Shown here: piece after piece, positions 1-8,280 of the stretch
How positions within the stretch are numbered: position 1 is the first letter of the stretch
Layout: the number at the start of each line of letters is the position of its first letter
Origin: CBDCNP01 sp965222425
GTDB lineage: Bacteria > Acidobacteriota > Vicinamibacteria > Marinacidobacterales > DATDRI01
Length of the DNA stretch: 64,000 bases
Reading direction: 5' to 3'
NCBI GenBank assembly: GCA_965222425.1
Contig: CBDCTW010000022.1
Span: 930,001 to 994,000 of the forward strand
Translations under genes and position numbers: made by a program
Notes under the pieces: model-generated
Told to the model about the DNA's origin: nothing
Seen by the model: the letters and a program-made list of their open reading frames with translations, nothing else
Databases searched by the model: none

Positions 1-423
1 CAGGACCTCTTCCACCTGGCGTTCGCCGATCTCGGTATCGAGGTAGGTCATCGGCGGCTCTCCCCCCAGCGCCCGGTTATTCTTGTGAAGCCATTGCCTG
101 GCTTTTTCAAGCGACCCCAAGACTGCAGAAGCCAGGAAAGTGACGTGGGCAATTCGATATAGACGGTCCGATTCAATCGGGGACAATTGACGCGCCGATT
201 TCCGCCGGGCCAACGTGCGCGAGGCAACGCCCAGCAGTGCGGCCAGTTCCTGGGAACGTACTTCCAGAGCCTTCAACAGCGCCTCGAAGGCCCCGAAAGG
301 GAGGCCCTTACGTAACGCCTGCTGCATGCCGTTAGCGTCAGCGACCTTACCCCGAAAGACCTTCTTGCCGCCTAGCAGAGCAACGACTTCCCTCGTTTCC
401 TCTTCCGTGCGTATCGTTGCCAT
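1..423 (-). CDS. MbcA/ParS/Xre-type antitoxin (5' part, runs off the window)
   Basis: 141 codons read inward from an ATG at 423 to the window edge without a stop. The residues form the two parts known from MbcA/ParS/Xre antitoxins (partners of RES-domain toxins): an N-terminal helix-turn-helix section (about 45-75, with LAALLGVASRTLARR) and a C-terminal toxin-binding section (about 80-141, with SPIESDRLYRI and ALGGEPPMTYLDTEIG). In this family the antitoxin neutralises an NAD-degrading RES toxin and represses its own promoter. The toxin gene would lie just beyond base 1, so I cannot confirm it. The start at 423 is fixed by a well-formed promoter whose predicted transcription start is only about 3 nt upstream, so the message looks leaderless; no Shine-Dalgarno sequence fits. 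Confidence 0.8.
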   Translation of the reverse strand, partial: MATIRTEEETREVVALLGGKKVFRGKVADANGMQQALRKGLPFGAFEALLKALEVRSQELAALLGVASRTLARRKSARQLSPIESDRLYRIAHVTFLASAVLGSLEKARQWLHKNNRALGGEPPMTYLDTEIGERQVEEVL

Positions 424-468
424 TTGTCATAAATTATACTGCCAAATGGCAGGAATGTCAAATTTGGC
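418..468 (-). promoter_or_regulatory. Sigma-70-type promoter with palindromic operators for the antitoxin gene
   Basis: On the minus strand there is TTGACA (461-456), a 17-bp spacer and TATAAT (438-433), both perfect consensus. The spacer contains the inverted repeat TGCCAAATGGCA (440-451). Matching half sites lie at 462-468 (GCCAAAT) and 418-426 (TGCCATTTG), the latter over the start codon. This is the arrangement expected for autorepression by the encoded helix-turn-helix antitoxin; binding itself is inferred. Confidence 0.7.
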
Positions 469-504
469 CTGGCCCTCCGTGGACGGGAATACTTGACCCG
501 GGGG

Positions 505-2289
505 TCAGCTGGACTCTCCCGGCCCACTTTTCCGCAATGCGAGGCCTAGCTCGCGGAGCTGTTCCTCGGTGACCCCGGATGGCGAGCCGGTCATCAAATC
601 GAAGGCCGATGTGGTCTTTGGAAAAGCGATGACATCCCGAAGGCTCGTGCCGCCGACTGCCACCATCGCCAGGCGATCGAAGCCAATGGCAATGCCTCCG
701 TGCGGTGGCGCACCGTACTGGAGCGCATCGAGGAAAAAACCGAACTTCATCTGTGCCTCTTCCTCTCCGATCTTGAGCGCTCGAAAAATCCGCGATTGGA
801 CATCGGCGCGATGGATACGGATGCTGCCGCTTCCGAGCTCGTAGCCGCAGCCGACGATGTCATAGGCGAGAGAGCGCACCGACCCTGGATCCGATTCCAG
901 CCTATCGAGATCATCTGGATGTGGCGAAGTAAAGGGATGATGGCTCGAGCCCCATTCTTTTCTCGTCTCGTCCCACTCGAAGAGGGGAAATTCAGTGATC
1001 CAGCAGAGTCCCCAGGAGGACGTCTTCGCGAGATCCTCTCGCTTGCCGACCTCGAGCCTCAATGCTCCCAAAACAACCGAGGCCGCCCTCGGCTCGCCCG
1101 CGATCAGAAGCAAGAGATCGCCGGGTCCCCCCTTGGCTTGCGTGAACGTTTCCTGTAGACGGTCCTCACCGACATGCTTCGCCAAAGGGGAGCTCAGCTC
1201 GGTGTCCGTCCATCGCGCCCATCCCATCCCGGCCGCTCCTTGCGCCTTGGCGATCTTTTCCAAACCGTCGATGTCCTTTCGAGAGTAACCGGCACACCCC
1301 GGAGCGGCGATCGCTCTCACCGCGCCTCCGCCCGATAGGACACCTTCGAACACTTTGTAGCCGGAGCCCGAAAAGACTTTCGAAACGTCGGCGATCTCCA
1401 CACCGAAACGGAGATCGGGCTTATCGATCCCGTAGCGATCCATCGCCTCCGCCCACGTCAGGCGCGAGAAAGGGGCGCTCGCTTCGATCCCGACCTCGCG
1501 GAGTATGGAAACAAACATACCTTCGACAACCTCGAAGACATCGTCCTCCTCGACGAAAGACATCTCGATGTCGATCTGTGTGAACTCCGGCTGACGGTCG
1601 GCTCGGAGATCTTCGTCCCGAAAGCAGCGAGCGATCTGAAAGTAACGATCGAAGCCAGCTACCATCAGGATTTGTTTGAAGAGCTGCGGAGATTGGGGCA
1701 GCGCGTAAAACGATCCTTTTTGGGTGCGGCTGGGCACCAGATAGTCACGTGCTCCCTCCGGTGTGGACTTGGTCAGAAACGGGGTCTCGATCTCGAGGAA
1801 GCCCTCTTTTTCCAAATAGCGTCGCGTCGCTAGGGCCATCCGGCTTCGAGTCGCGATGTTCCGAAACAAGCTGGGACGCCGCAAGTCCAGAAAACGGTAC
1901 CTGAGCCGGAGCTCTTCGCCGACGTTCGCTTCTTCGTCGGGAAGAAACGGAGGCGTCTCCGATTCCGATAGAACCCTAAGCTCGCTCGTTGCCACTTCGA
2001 TCTCGCCGGTGGCCAAATTCGGGTTGACGGACTCTTTGCCTCTCAAGACGACGTTGCCGCGCGCCGCGATCACCCATTCTGAGCCTACTCGCTTCGCCAA
2101 CTCGGAAGCCTCTTTGCTGGCTTCCGGTCGCACCAAGACCTGAGTGACTCCTTCGCGATCGCGGAGATCGATGAACGTGATACCTCCCAGGTCACGGACA
2201 CCGCTCACCCATCCCTTGAGCACGACTTCGCTCCCGGAATCCGAGGCGCGGAGCGCGCCGCACGAGTGAGTACGTTTCCAGCTAGTCAT
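505..2289 (-). CDS. aspS: Aspartate--tRNA ligase (bacterial type)
   Basis: 594 residues, the usual length of bacterial AspRS, which charges tRNA-Asp in the cytoplasm. An OB-fold anticodon domain (about 1-110) contains LKGWVSGVRDLGG. The class II core follows, with YRFLDLRR at 131-138, motif 2 FRDEDLRADRQPEFTQID at 223-240, the bacterial GAD insertion, and motif 3 GIAIGFDRL at 532-540. The residue after RRD/VRD in the OB fold is Leu, as in discriminating AspRS, rather than the His of some non-discriminating enzymes; this is only a hint. The start overlaps the stop of the carbonic-anhydrase-like gene by 4 bp (ATGA), so translation is probably coupled. It is the last gene of a four-gene minus-strand run. 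No alternative function is plausible. Confidence 0.97.
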   Translation of the reverse strand: MTSWKRTHSCGALRASDSGSEVVLKGWVSGVRDLGGITFIDLRDREGVTQVLVRPEASKEASELAKRVGSEWVIAARGNVVLRGKESVNPNLATGEIEVATSELRVLSESETPPFLPDEEANVGEELRLRYRFLDLRRPSLFRNIATRSRMALATRRYLEKEGFLEIETPFLTKSTPEGARDYLVPSRTQKGSFYALPQSPQLFKQILMVAGFDRYFQIARCFRDEDLRADRQPEFTQIDIEMSFVEEDDVFEVVEGMFVSILREVGIEASAPFSRLTWAEAMDRYGIDKPDLRFGVEIADVSKVFSGSGYKVFEGVLSGGGAVRAIAAPGCAGYSRKDIDGLEKIAKAQGAAGMGWARWTDTELSSPLAKHVGEDRLQETFTQAKGGPGDLLLLIAGEPRAASVVLGALRLEVGKREDLAKTSSWGLCWITEFPLFEWDETRKEWGSSHHPFTSPHPDDLDRLESDPGSVRSLAYDIVGCGYELGSGSIRIHRADVQSRIFRALKIGEEEAQMKFGFFLDALQYGAPPHGGIAIGFDRLAMVAVGGTSLRDVIAFPKTTSAFDLMTGSPSGVTEEQLRELGLALRKSGPGESS

Positions 2290-2813
2290 TGATCAGTCGG
2301 AGGGAAGTCGGGGAGATATTTGTTCTTGAGCTCGACGTAGTGCTTTGCCGAGTAGACGAGGTGCTCGAGCTCGGCCTCGGTCAAAAACCTTGCCACCCGC
2401 GCGGGAACTCCGCGAGCCAGAGTGCGAGGAGGGATTTTTGTTCCGGGACCCACGACGGCTCCCGCCGCCACGAAAGACTCCGAACCTACCACGGCATCGT
2501 CGAGGACGACCGCTCCCATGCCGATGAGGGAGCCTTTCATGACGTGACAACCGTGCAAGACGGCGCGATGGCCGACAGTGACGCCGTCCTCTACCACGGT
2601 GGGGTGCGTTCCCTCATTGACGTGAATCACGCACAGGTCTTGAATGTTCGTTCGTGCACCGATGCGAATGTAGTGAACGTCACCACGTATCACTGCTCCG
2701 AACCATACACTCACGTCCTCGCCTAGCTCGACATCTCCGATCACTTGAGCGTTTGGCGCGACAAACACACTCTCATCGAGCCGGGGGTGCTTACCCCCGA
2801 AGGGCGTAAGCAA
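2286..2813 (-). CDS. Gamma-carbonic anhydrase-like hexapeptide-repeat protein
   Basis: 175 residues of left-handed beta-helix hexapeptide repeats (VIGDVEL, VVEDGVTVGH and so on), the size of the YrdA/CaiE/PaaY group of gamma-class carbonic anhydrase homologues. The three metal-binding histidines of the class can be placed at H64 (VIHVNEG), H82 (VGH) and H87 (LHGC). Members bind Zn or Fe and may hydrate CO2 or act as thioesterase-like proteins, so the exact substrate is uncertain. The start is an ATG 3 nt after the stop of the upstream protease-like gene; the stop overlaps aspS by 4 bp. Confidence 0.85.
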   Translation of the reverse strand: MLTPFGGKHPRLDESVFVAPNAQVIGDVELGEDVSVWFGAVIRGDVHYIRIGARTNIQDLCVIHVNEGTHPTVVEDGVTVGHRAVLHGCHVMKGSLIGMGAVVLDDAVVGSESFVAAGAVVGPGTKIPPRTLARGVPARVARFLTEAELEHLVYSAKHYVELKNKYLPDFPPTDQ

Positions 2814-2816
2814 TAT

Positions 2817-3678
2817 CTATCCTCCTTCTCCGGGACGAAGCCGGAGGAGGCCTCGCGGGAAATCGTAGGTCACCGATAGGTGGCGGAGCAACGGAGCCCC
2901 GAGCACTCCCACCGGCAGCCCCGGGTAAGGCAGCTTGTTCATATCGCCGAGCTGAAAAGACACCTTCTCGGTCGCAAACCCCCCCACCGTCAGTTTCCCG
3001 AGCTCCACTCCGGCCACCTTATTCTCGGCCAAGCCCTGCTCGCGGGCCCATTTGGAGTCGAGAAAGTTGATGGGCGCGGTGGCGTCGACAACGAAGTAGG
3101 CCGAAATCGAGCGATTAATTAATGACCTCCACATCAATAGTAGTCAGCCCTTCTTCGAAGAAAATGCCACCCGCCGGCACATCGGGTCCTTCTGGAGAGG
3201 GCTCGAGTAGCAACACCTCACGAGGGTAGTGGATCGTGAGGCGGAACGAGTTGAGAAATGTCCTGCCGATCCTACCGTAGGTGGGATATCCGTCGGCCCT
3301 GGTGATGTTGTCGCCTTCGACGATCAGCGCTCGAACGCCCCTGATCCCGACGTTGCCGACCTCGAGAGTCTCCAAATGCACCACCGGCAGGTTTTCTTTC
3401 CCGCCTAGGTACTCGATCTCCTGCGTCTCCTCTCGGCTCGCTAGCTGCATGCCGCTACCTTCGATAAGGAAGCCATCGAGAAGCACGTCGGGAATCGAAG
3501 GATCGATGAGAAGCGGAAACCCCTCACTGCCGTTGACGCGCGCGGGAACGATCGGGACCGCCAGATTCGGAATCATCTCGAAGTTGATCCAGCTTGGAGC
3601 TTCGGTTTGTGCTCCGGACACCACCATCGCCGCCAAGACGGTGCACCCGACGGTGCACGAAACCCTCTTCTTCTTCAT
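2817..3678 (-). pseudogene. Two-domain aspartyl-protease-like (clan AA) protein, split by a 4-bp duplication
   Basis: Starting at the ATG at 3678 (MKKKRV, lipoprotein- or Sec-like leader) one reads 187 residues to a stop at 3115. The protein clearly continues in the next frame (RSISAYFVVDATAP..., ending at 2817). The break is the doubled tetranucleotide TTAATTAA at 3115-3122: with a single TTAA the frames join as VEVINRSIS and give about 287 residues. Both halves resemble retropepsin-like domains, but the catalytic D-T-G is D-P-S in the first (LLIDPSIP) and D-A-T in the second (VVDATAP), so protease activity would be doubtful even if the frame were intact. It starts directly at the efflux gene's stop (TGATG). 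It may be a true frameshift or a sequencing error. Confidence 0.65.
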
Positions 3679-4619
3679 CACCCGGATGATTCCTTCTTTG
3701 GGTTCGAAATGATCTCGACACCCGTCAGCACTGCGTCCGCCGTCCTTCCCCGTTGGCACTCGAACTGAAGGGTCGTGTGGTTGATGTTCAATTGCTCTTT
3801 CAAGAACTTCTCCGCTTGCTGGGCAAGCTTCTCCGTCTCGCTCACCCTCAGGTCGTCGACATCCAAGTGAGCCGAGAGTGCATACATACCGGAGGTAATG
3901 CACCAAACGTGCAGGTGGTGCACGTCCCGAATACCCGGGATTCGCCGCAAGCCGTCGATCACCTCCTGCATTTTAACGTCGCGAGGCGTGGCTTCGAGCA
4001 AAATTTCTACCGAGTCCCAGACGAGACGGAGGGCCCAGAAAAGGATCACCATGCAAATGACGACCGAGAGCAGAGGGTCGATGACCGTCCATCCCGTCAA
4101 CGAAATGACCACCGCACCCGCGATGACCGCCACGGAAGAGAATGTATCGGTCAGCAGATGGAAGAACGCGCCCTGGATGTTGAGATCTTTGTGCTTGGCA
4201 CCGCCGAGAATGACCGCTCCAGCCAGATTGACCACCAGGCCGAGCACGGCGATGACCAGCAACGGGCCGGTGGCGATCGGCACCGGGTTGAAAAAACGGT
4301 CGTAAGCCGCGAAGAAGATACCGATCGAGATGACAAACAGAGTGGCGCCGTTGAAGAGAGCGGCGAGTATTTCCAAGCGGTTGAGGCCGTAGGTGCGCCT
4401 TTCCGTGGCCGGCCGTTCGGAAAACCAAATCGCCAAGTAGGAGACACCCAGAGCCAGCAAGTGGGTGAACATGTGGCCGGCATCAGAAAGCAGGGCCAGG
4501 GAGTTGGTGAGAAGACCGCCTACCGCTTCGACGACGAAGGCGACACCGGTCAAAATCATCGTCCATAACAGCCGGCGGCGGTTTCGGACGCGATCGTGGG
4601 TGCTGAATCCGGGGCTCAT
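3678..4619 (-). CDS. Cation diffusion facilitator (Zn/Co/Cd efflux) transporter
   Basis: 313 residues from the ATG at 4619 (MSPGFSTHDRVRN); the open frame extends further upstream but that part is not CDF-like. Six membrane segments precede a cytosolic ferredoxin-like domain (about 215-300; HHLHVWCITSG is the typical CDF C-domain). CDF proteins export divalent metals in exchange for protons. TM5 has the usual HxxxD site (HLLTD). In TM2 the expected HxxxD reads HMFTH, with the aspartate replaced by histidine, which may change metal preference. First gene of the run efflux - protease-like - carbonic anhydrase - aspS. Confidence 0.88.
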   Translation of the reverse strand: MSPGFSTHDRVRNRRRLLWTMILTGVAFVVEAVGGLLTNSLALLSDAGHMFTHLLALGVSYLAIWFSERPATERRTYGLNRLEILAALFNGATLFVISIGIFFAAYDRFFNPVPIATGPLLVIAVLGLVVNLAGAVILGGAKHKDLNIQGAFFHLLTDTFSSVAVIAGAVVISLTGWTVIDPLLSVVICMVILFWALRLVWDSVEILLEATPRDVKMQEVIDGLRRIPGIRDVHHLHVWCITSGMYALSAHLDVDDLRVSETEKLAQQAEKFLKEQLNINHTTLQFECQRGRTADAVLTGVEIISNPKKESSG

Positions 4620-4734
4620 GAGGGCGCTCTCGAGGAACGATAACAAACTTAGTTGCTGACCGGCCAGTAGTTTCTGGTCGGCGGGCAGAGAGATACGTAG
4701 CCGCAGGAATGGAGGTGGTTGTGGGTTTTTCAGT

Positions 4735-4968
4735 CTAGTGGGAAACGGTCGATGGCAGCTCTTGAAACCAGCAGAAATTCTGAAGCGACTGGATTGCCCT
4801 TTGACGCGAGGGAAATTCTGCGTCGGGAAAATCCAGTTGTTCCGTTGGTACCGCAAAGGAAGGAGGGGGTTCCCAGAGCCACCGCTCGACCAGGAATTCC
4901 ATGTAAACCGTGCGTACGAGGACTTCTTCTATTTCTAGCCAGTCGCGCTTCGGAATCGCTTGAGCCAT
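4735..4968 (-). CDS. Small hypothetical protein (77 aa)
   Basis: A 77-residue frame starting at the ATG at 4968. A textbook Shine-Dalgarno AGGAGG lies 8 nt before the start, the main reason for calling it. The composition (rich in E, W, F; RDWLEIEEVLVRTVYMEFL) is protein-like, probably helical, without signal or membrane segment; I do not recognise the family. A second frame overlaps it, starting at the ATG at 5056 after AAAGGAG and beginning MVNHPVISGFWHMFCF, so the pair could also be one frameshifted gene. The 4969-5200 stretch upstream is unusually AT-rich and holds no other gene I can support. Confidence 0.4.
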   Translation of the reverse strand: MAQAIPKRDWLEIEEVLVRTVYMEFLVERWLWEPPPSFAVPTEQLDFPDAEFPSRQRAIQSLQNFCWFQELPSTVSH

Positions 4969-5200
4969 CGCTTGAACCTCCTAGCACTTCGTCTTTCACC
5001 CAATACGTAAAGCAAAACATATGCCAGAACCCAGAAATAACGGGATGATTGACCATAACTCCTTTAAAATAAATGGATTGAAATCTATTAGAAAGGCTAG
5101 CTGACACCCACCCGACGACCCACATGTCCCTTTTTTTTACATTCATCTACGGAAATTTGGATATTTTGGGATATTTATGGATAAACCCTGCGGCTTGGGT

Positions 5201-5548
5201 TCAGAGATCGAGATGAAGGCGCAGGGCGTCTTCGAGCTCCGACATCAGCGCTAACGGGAGCTGCCCCAGGCGTCGGCCAACCCGCTCGATCGTCACCGAA
5301 CGAACCTGCTCTGCCTGCGCCTTGGAGTCGAGGCGCAACCCGCATTCCGAAGCCGCGAGGAACACCTGAAAGGGATATATGCGGGTCACGTTAGAGGTCA
5401 CGGGCACGACGGTAATGACGCCTCGTTTGAGTCGCGACGCCGTTGTGTTAGCGCCGTCATTGCTTACGATCACCGCCGGCCGACGCTTGCTTGCTTCGGA
5501 GCCGCGCGCGGGCTCGAAGTCAACCTCTCGAATCTCGCCTCGAATCAC
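5201..5548 (-). CDS. mazF: MazF/PemK-type endoribonuclease toxin
   Basis: 115 residues from a GTG at 5548 that overlaps the antitoxin stop (GTGA); the longer ATG-started frame would run back over the antitoxin and is less likely. MazF signatures are present: the opening VIRGEIREVDFEP, the conserved RPAVIVSND strand and loop, VPVTSN, and the C-terminal helix region LGQLPLALMSELEDALRLHL. MazF toxins cleave single-stranded RNA at short motifs when free of their antitoxin. Pairing with the ribbon-helix-helix gene just upstream makes a type II toxin-antitoxin module. Confidence 0.9.
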   Translation of the reverse strand: MIRGEIREVDFEPARGSEASKRRPAVIVSNDGANTTASRLKRGVITVVPVTSNVTRIYPFQVFLAASECGLRLDSKAQAEQVRSVTIERVGRRLGQLPLALMSELEDALRLHLDL

Positions 5549-5775
5549 TTGCGCGAAGTCTCGAGCCCATCGCCAACCGCGGAGTCCCACGCCTCGGCCT
5601 CACCGCTCGCTTCCCATTCCTCCCAAGCTTCCGCGTAGGCCGGACCGAGCCCGCTAGCGCGCAGTAGCCGAACCGCGCGCTGAACGACGGCGGACCGAGA
5701 AGCAATCCCCAGGCTCTTGGCGTAATCATCGAGGAACTCGACGTCTTCCTCTGGCAGGCTCACACTTATCTTCAT
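5545..5775 (-). CDS. Ribbon-helix-helix antitoxin of the MazF pair
   Basis: 76 residues. The N-terminal 45 form a ribbon-helix-helix (MKISVSLPEEDVEFLDDYAK..., then SRSAVVQRAVRLL), the DNA-binding, dimerising domain. The acidic, Trp-rich tail (EAWEEWEASGEAEAWDS) is the likely MazF-binding segment. This is the CopG-like MazE type found with many mycobacterial MazFs, not the AbrB-fold MazE of E. coli. AGGA lies 8 nt before the ATG. It probably represses its own operon through the repeats at 5792-5809. Confidence 0.85.
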   Translation of the reverse strand: MKISVSLPEEDVEFLDDYAKSLGIASRSAVVQRAVRLLRASGLGPAYAEAWEEWEASGEAEAWDSAVGDGLETSRK

Positions 5776-5781
5776 ACCGCT

Positions 5782-5810
5782 ATCCTACTATGGTAGCATC
5801 AAGGTAGCAA
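5782..5810 (-). promoter_or_regulatory. Probable promoter and operator of the MazF operon
   Basis: Minus strand: TTGCTA (5810-5805), 17-bp spacer, TAGGAT (5787-5782), directly upstream of the antitoxin ATG at 5775. Two direct copies of GGTAGCA (plus strand 5792-5798 and 5803-5809) are 11 bp apart, one helical turn, as expected for side-by-side binding of ribbon-helix-helix dimers. Binding is inferred. Confidence 0.5.
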
Positions 5811-5946
5811 CTAGCGTGTTGGGACTCGTAGCCGACAACGAACCGCCTCCCGGAGGAGCCGAGAATGACGTCGGCGTCTCGACGTCTTTGGGCTGGAGCT
5901 TCTAGCGGACAACTCGGTCCAGACAAGTCACATGTCGGCCGCCAAA

Positions 5947-8151
5947 TTACGTTGTTGCCAATCTGGAGAGATCGCGTCCCCGCGAGCGGTAATAAAAGCC
6001 CTTGCCCGACTTCGCCCTCAGAACCAAAGAATCGGGGGGCTGAAAGCGGCTTCCGAGGCTTCCCTCCCGCGCGCGGAGCCTATCCACGAGAACGGACAGT
6101 CCTACCGAGTCCGCGTAACGCAGCAGTCCACCGCAGAAGGGCGGGAAACCAATCCCCATCACCATGGCCAGATCGAGCTCCTCAGGGCTTCTCACGACGT
6201 TGTTTTCGAGCGACCGCGCCGCCTCGGTGATCATCAAGTCGACGCAACGTTCCACCGCTTCCCTCGTGTCGACGGAGCGACGTGTTTCGATTCCGAGAAG
6301 CTCGAGCACCTCGGGGTCCGGCCTGGGTTTCTTATCCTCATGCAGGTAGAGACCGCTCCCGGACTTCTTTCCCAGCCTCCTCGAGGCGGTGAGCTTGCCG
6401 ATGACTCCGGCCGGCGCGGCACGGTCTCCGTAAGCAGCGGCCAATACTTTGCTCGCCTTGTCCGCCACGTCGATTCCGACTTCGTCCAGCAAGCGAAGAG
6501 GCCCCATCGGCATACCGAACTCGACGAGCGCTCGATCGATCCCTTCGATATCACCCGTCTCCACTAAGAGGTGGCAGGCTTCGTTCAGGTAAGGTCCGAG
6601 CACTCGGTTCACCAGGAACCCGGGTCCGTCGGCGACCACCACCGGGGTCTTGCCCAACCGTTTGGCCAATGCGACGAACGCCGCAACCGTCTTGTCGCTC
6701 GTCGCTTCGCCCCGGATCACTTCGATCAAAGGCATGCGATCCACGGGATTGAAGAAGTGGAAACCGGCCATGCGCTCTGGCTGGCCCAGCGCGCTCTGCA
6801 AGTCGGTTATCGGAAGCGTCGAGGTGTTGGACCCGATGAGACAGGTATCTGCGATCTCGGGCTCGAGCTCTTTGAGCACTTTTTTCTTGATCTTTGTATC
6901 TTCGATGATCGCCTCGAGAACGACGTCGGCCCGTGAAAAACCACTCCAGTCCAAGGTGGGACTGATGAGACTCATCTTCTGGTCGAGCTCCCAGGCGGCC
7001 ATGCGTCCACGCTTCTTGCGCCGATCATAGATTCGACGGGCGGCGGCCAAACCAGCTCCCAGGGCCTCCGGACGCACGTCCTTGACACGGACCGGTATGT
7101 CTCGCGAGGACAGAGCCCAGGCCATGCCTCCGCCCATGGTTCCCGCCCCGAGAAGTCCCGCCGCCCGGACTTCCCGGGCTTTAACGACAGGCTCGACCTG
7201 TTTCTCGACTCCCGAGTCCTTCTTCGCCTTCTCGGTCAAGAAGAAGAGATGAACCAAGTTCTTCGAGACCGGGCCGACCATGAGCTCACTCACGACCTCG
7301 GCTTCCAACTCGAACGCTCGCTCGAGCGTCATCGTCAAACCGCGACGGACTACCTCCAACGCCTTGAGCGGTGCCGGATAGTGTCCATGTGTACGAGCGA
7401 GTACTTTCTTGCGAGCTTGTTGGAAGACGAAGCCCCGCCCGAGTGGGTTTCCTTCCAGTAGCCAGCCACCGAGTCCGCGTGCCCTTCGCACACCCTTTTT
7501 TCGGAAACGTCCTTGTCGACGAAGCTTCCGAACCAGCTCCACGGCGTGTTTGTCGATCTCGGTGTGTGGCACGGCTCGATCGATGAGACCGATTCTTGCG
7601 GCCTTTCTAGCATCGATGTTTCGACCGGTGAGAATCATCTCCAACGCCGGCTGCAACCCCACCAAGCGGGGAAGGCGCGTCGACCCACCCCACGCCGGAA
7701 TGATTCCCAGGTTCACCTCGGGGAAACCTACACCGAACCGAGGGTGGTCCGTCCCCAACCGCCCATGGCAGGCGAGCGCGAGCTCTGTACCACCACCGAC
7801 ACAAACGCCGTTGATGGCGGCAACCGCCGGAAACGGCAGATCCTGGATCCTTTGGAAGATCTCTTGCCCCAACCGTGACGCTTGGGCGGCATCTTCTAGG
7901 CGGGTGACGGCCCGGATCTCCTGGACGTCCGCACCGGCGATGAAAATGCCGTCCTTGGCAGAGCGAATGACGATGCCTTCGAGGTCACTACGTCGCGCGA
8001 GCTCACCTAAGGTCTCGGAGAGCGACGTCATCACAGCGTTCGAGAGCTTATTGACTTTCTCCCCTGGCAGGTCCAGAGTCAGCCAGCCGATCCCGTCCTT
8101 GACCGTCAGGGTCAAGGCCCCCTTTTCGGGCGTCGATGTGATGGAGCTCAT
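5947..8151 (-). CDS. fadJ: FadJ/FadB-type enoyl-CoA hydratase / 3-hydroxyacyl-CoA dehydrogenase
   Basis: 734 residues, typical for the fused beta-oxidation alpha subunit. N-terminal crotonase domain (about 10-200): oxyanion-hole strand IAGAD at 71-75 and the two catalytic glutamates at E123 (GGGTELALAC) and E145 (FPEVNLGIIPAWGG). Then an NAD-binding Rossmann domain with GAGTMG at 335-340 and the dehydrogenase catalytic His at H465 (HFFNPVDRMPLIEV), and C-terminal dehydrogenase domains. It converts trans-2-enoyl-CoA to 3-ketoacyl-CoA in the cytoplasm. No thiolase partner is adjacent, so the cognate beta subunit must lie elsewhere. FadJ versus FadB cannot be settled from sequence alone. Confidence 0.93.
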   Translation of the reverse strand: MSSITSTPEKGALTLTVKDGIGWLTLDLPGEKVNKLSNAVMTSLSETLGELARRSDLEGIVIRSAKDGIFIAGADVQEIRAVTRLEDAAQASRLGQEIFQRIQDLPFPAVAAINGVCVGGGTELALACHGRLGTDHPRFGVGFPEVNLGIIPAWGGSTRLPRLVGLQPALEMILTGRNIDARKAARIGLIDRAVPHTEIDKHAVELVRKLRRQGRFRKKGVRRARGLGGWLLEGNPLGRGFVFQQARKKVLARTHGHYPAPLKALEVVRRGLTMTLERAFELEAEVVSELMVGPVSKNLVHLFFLTEKAKKDSGVEKQVEPVVKAREVRAAGLLGAGTMGGGMAWALSSRDIPVRVKDVRPEALGAGLAAARRIYDRRKKRGRMAAWELDQKMSLISPTLDWSGFSRADVVLEAIIEDTKIKKKVLKELEPEIADTCLIGSNTSTLPITDLQSALGQPERMAGFHFFNPVDRMPLIEVIRGEATSDKTVAAFVALAKRLGKTPVVVADGPGFLVNRVLGPYLNEACHLLVETGDIEGIDRALVEFGMPMGPLRLLDEVGIDVADKASKVLAAAYGDRAAPAGVIGKLTASRRLGKKSGSGLYLHEDKKPRPDPEVLELLGIETRRSVDTREAVERCVDLMITEAARSLENNVVRSPEELDLAMVMGIGFPPFCGGLLRYADSVGLSVLVDRLRAREGSLGSRFQPPDSLVLRAKSGKGFYYRSRGRDLSRLATT

Positions 8152-8280
8152 TTCCCTAGAACAACTTCCCGGTATCCAATGGAAAGATTATAACAGCCTG
8201 CTCCCGCTTCAGTGAGGTTCGCTTGCTCGGCAGCGGATGCAAGGAGATAATAGAAGAGACAGCGTCTTGTGCGCTAAATA

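Noticed and set aside
3753..4568. 271-residue plus-strand frame opposite the cation efflux gene
   Set aside because: Antisense shadow; the CDF protein on the minus strand is unmistakable.
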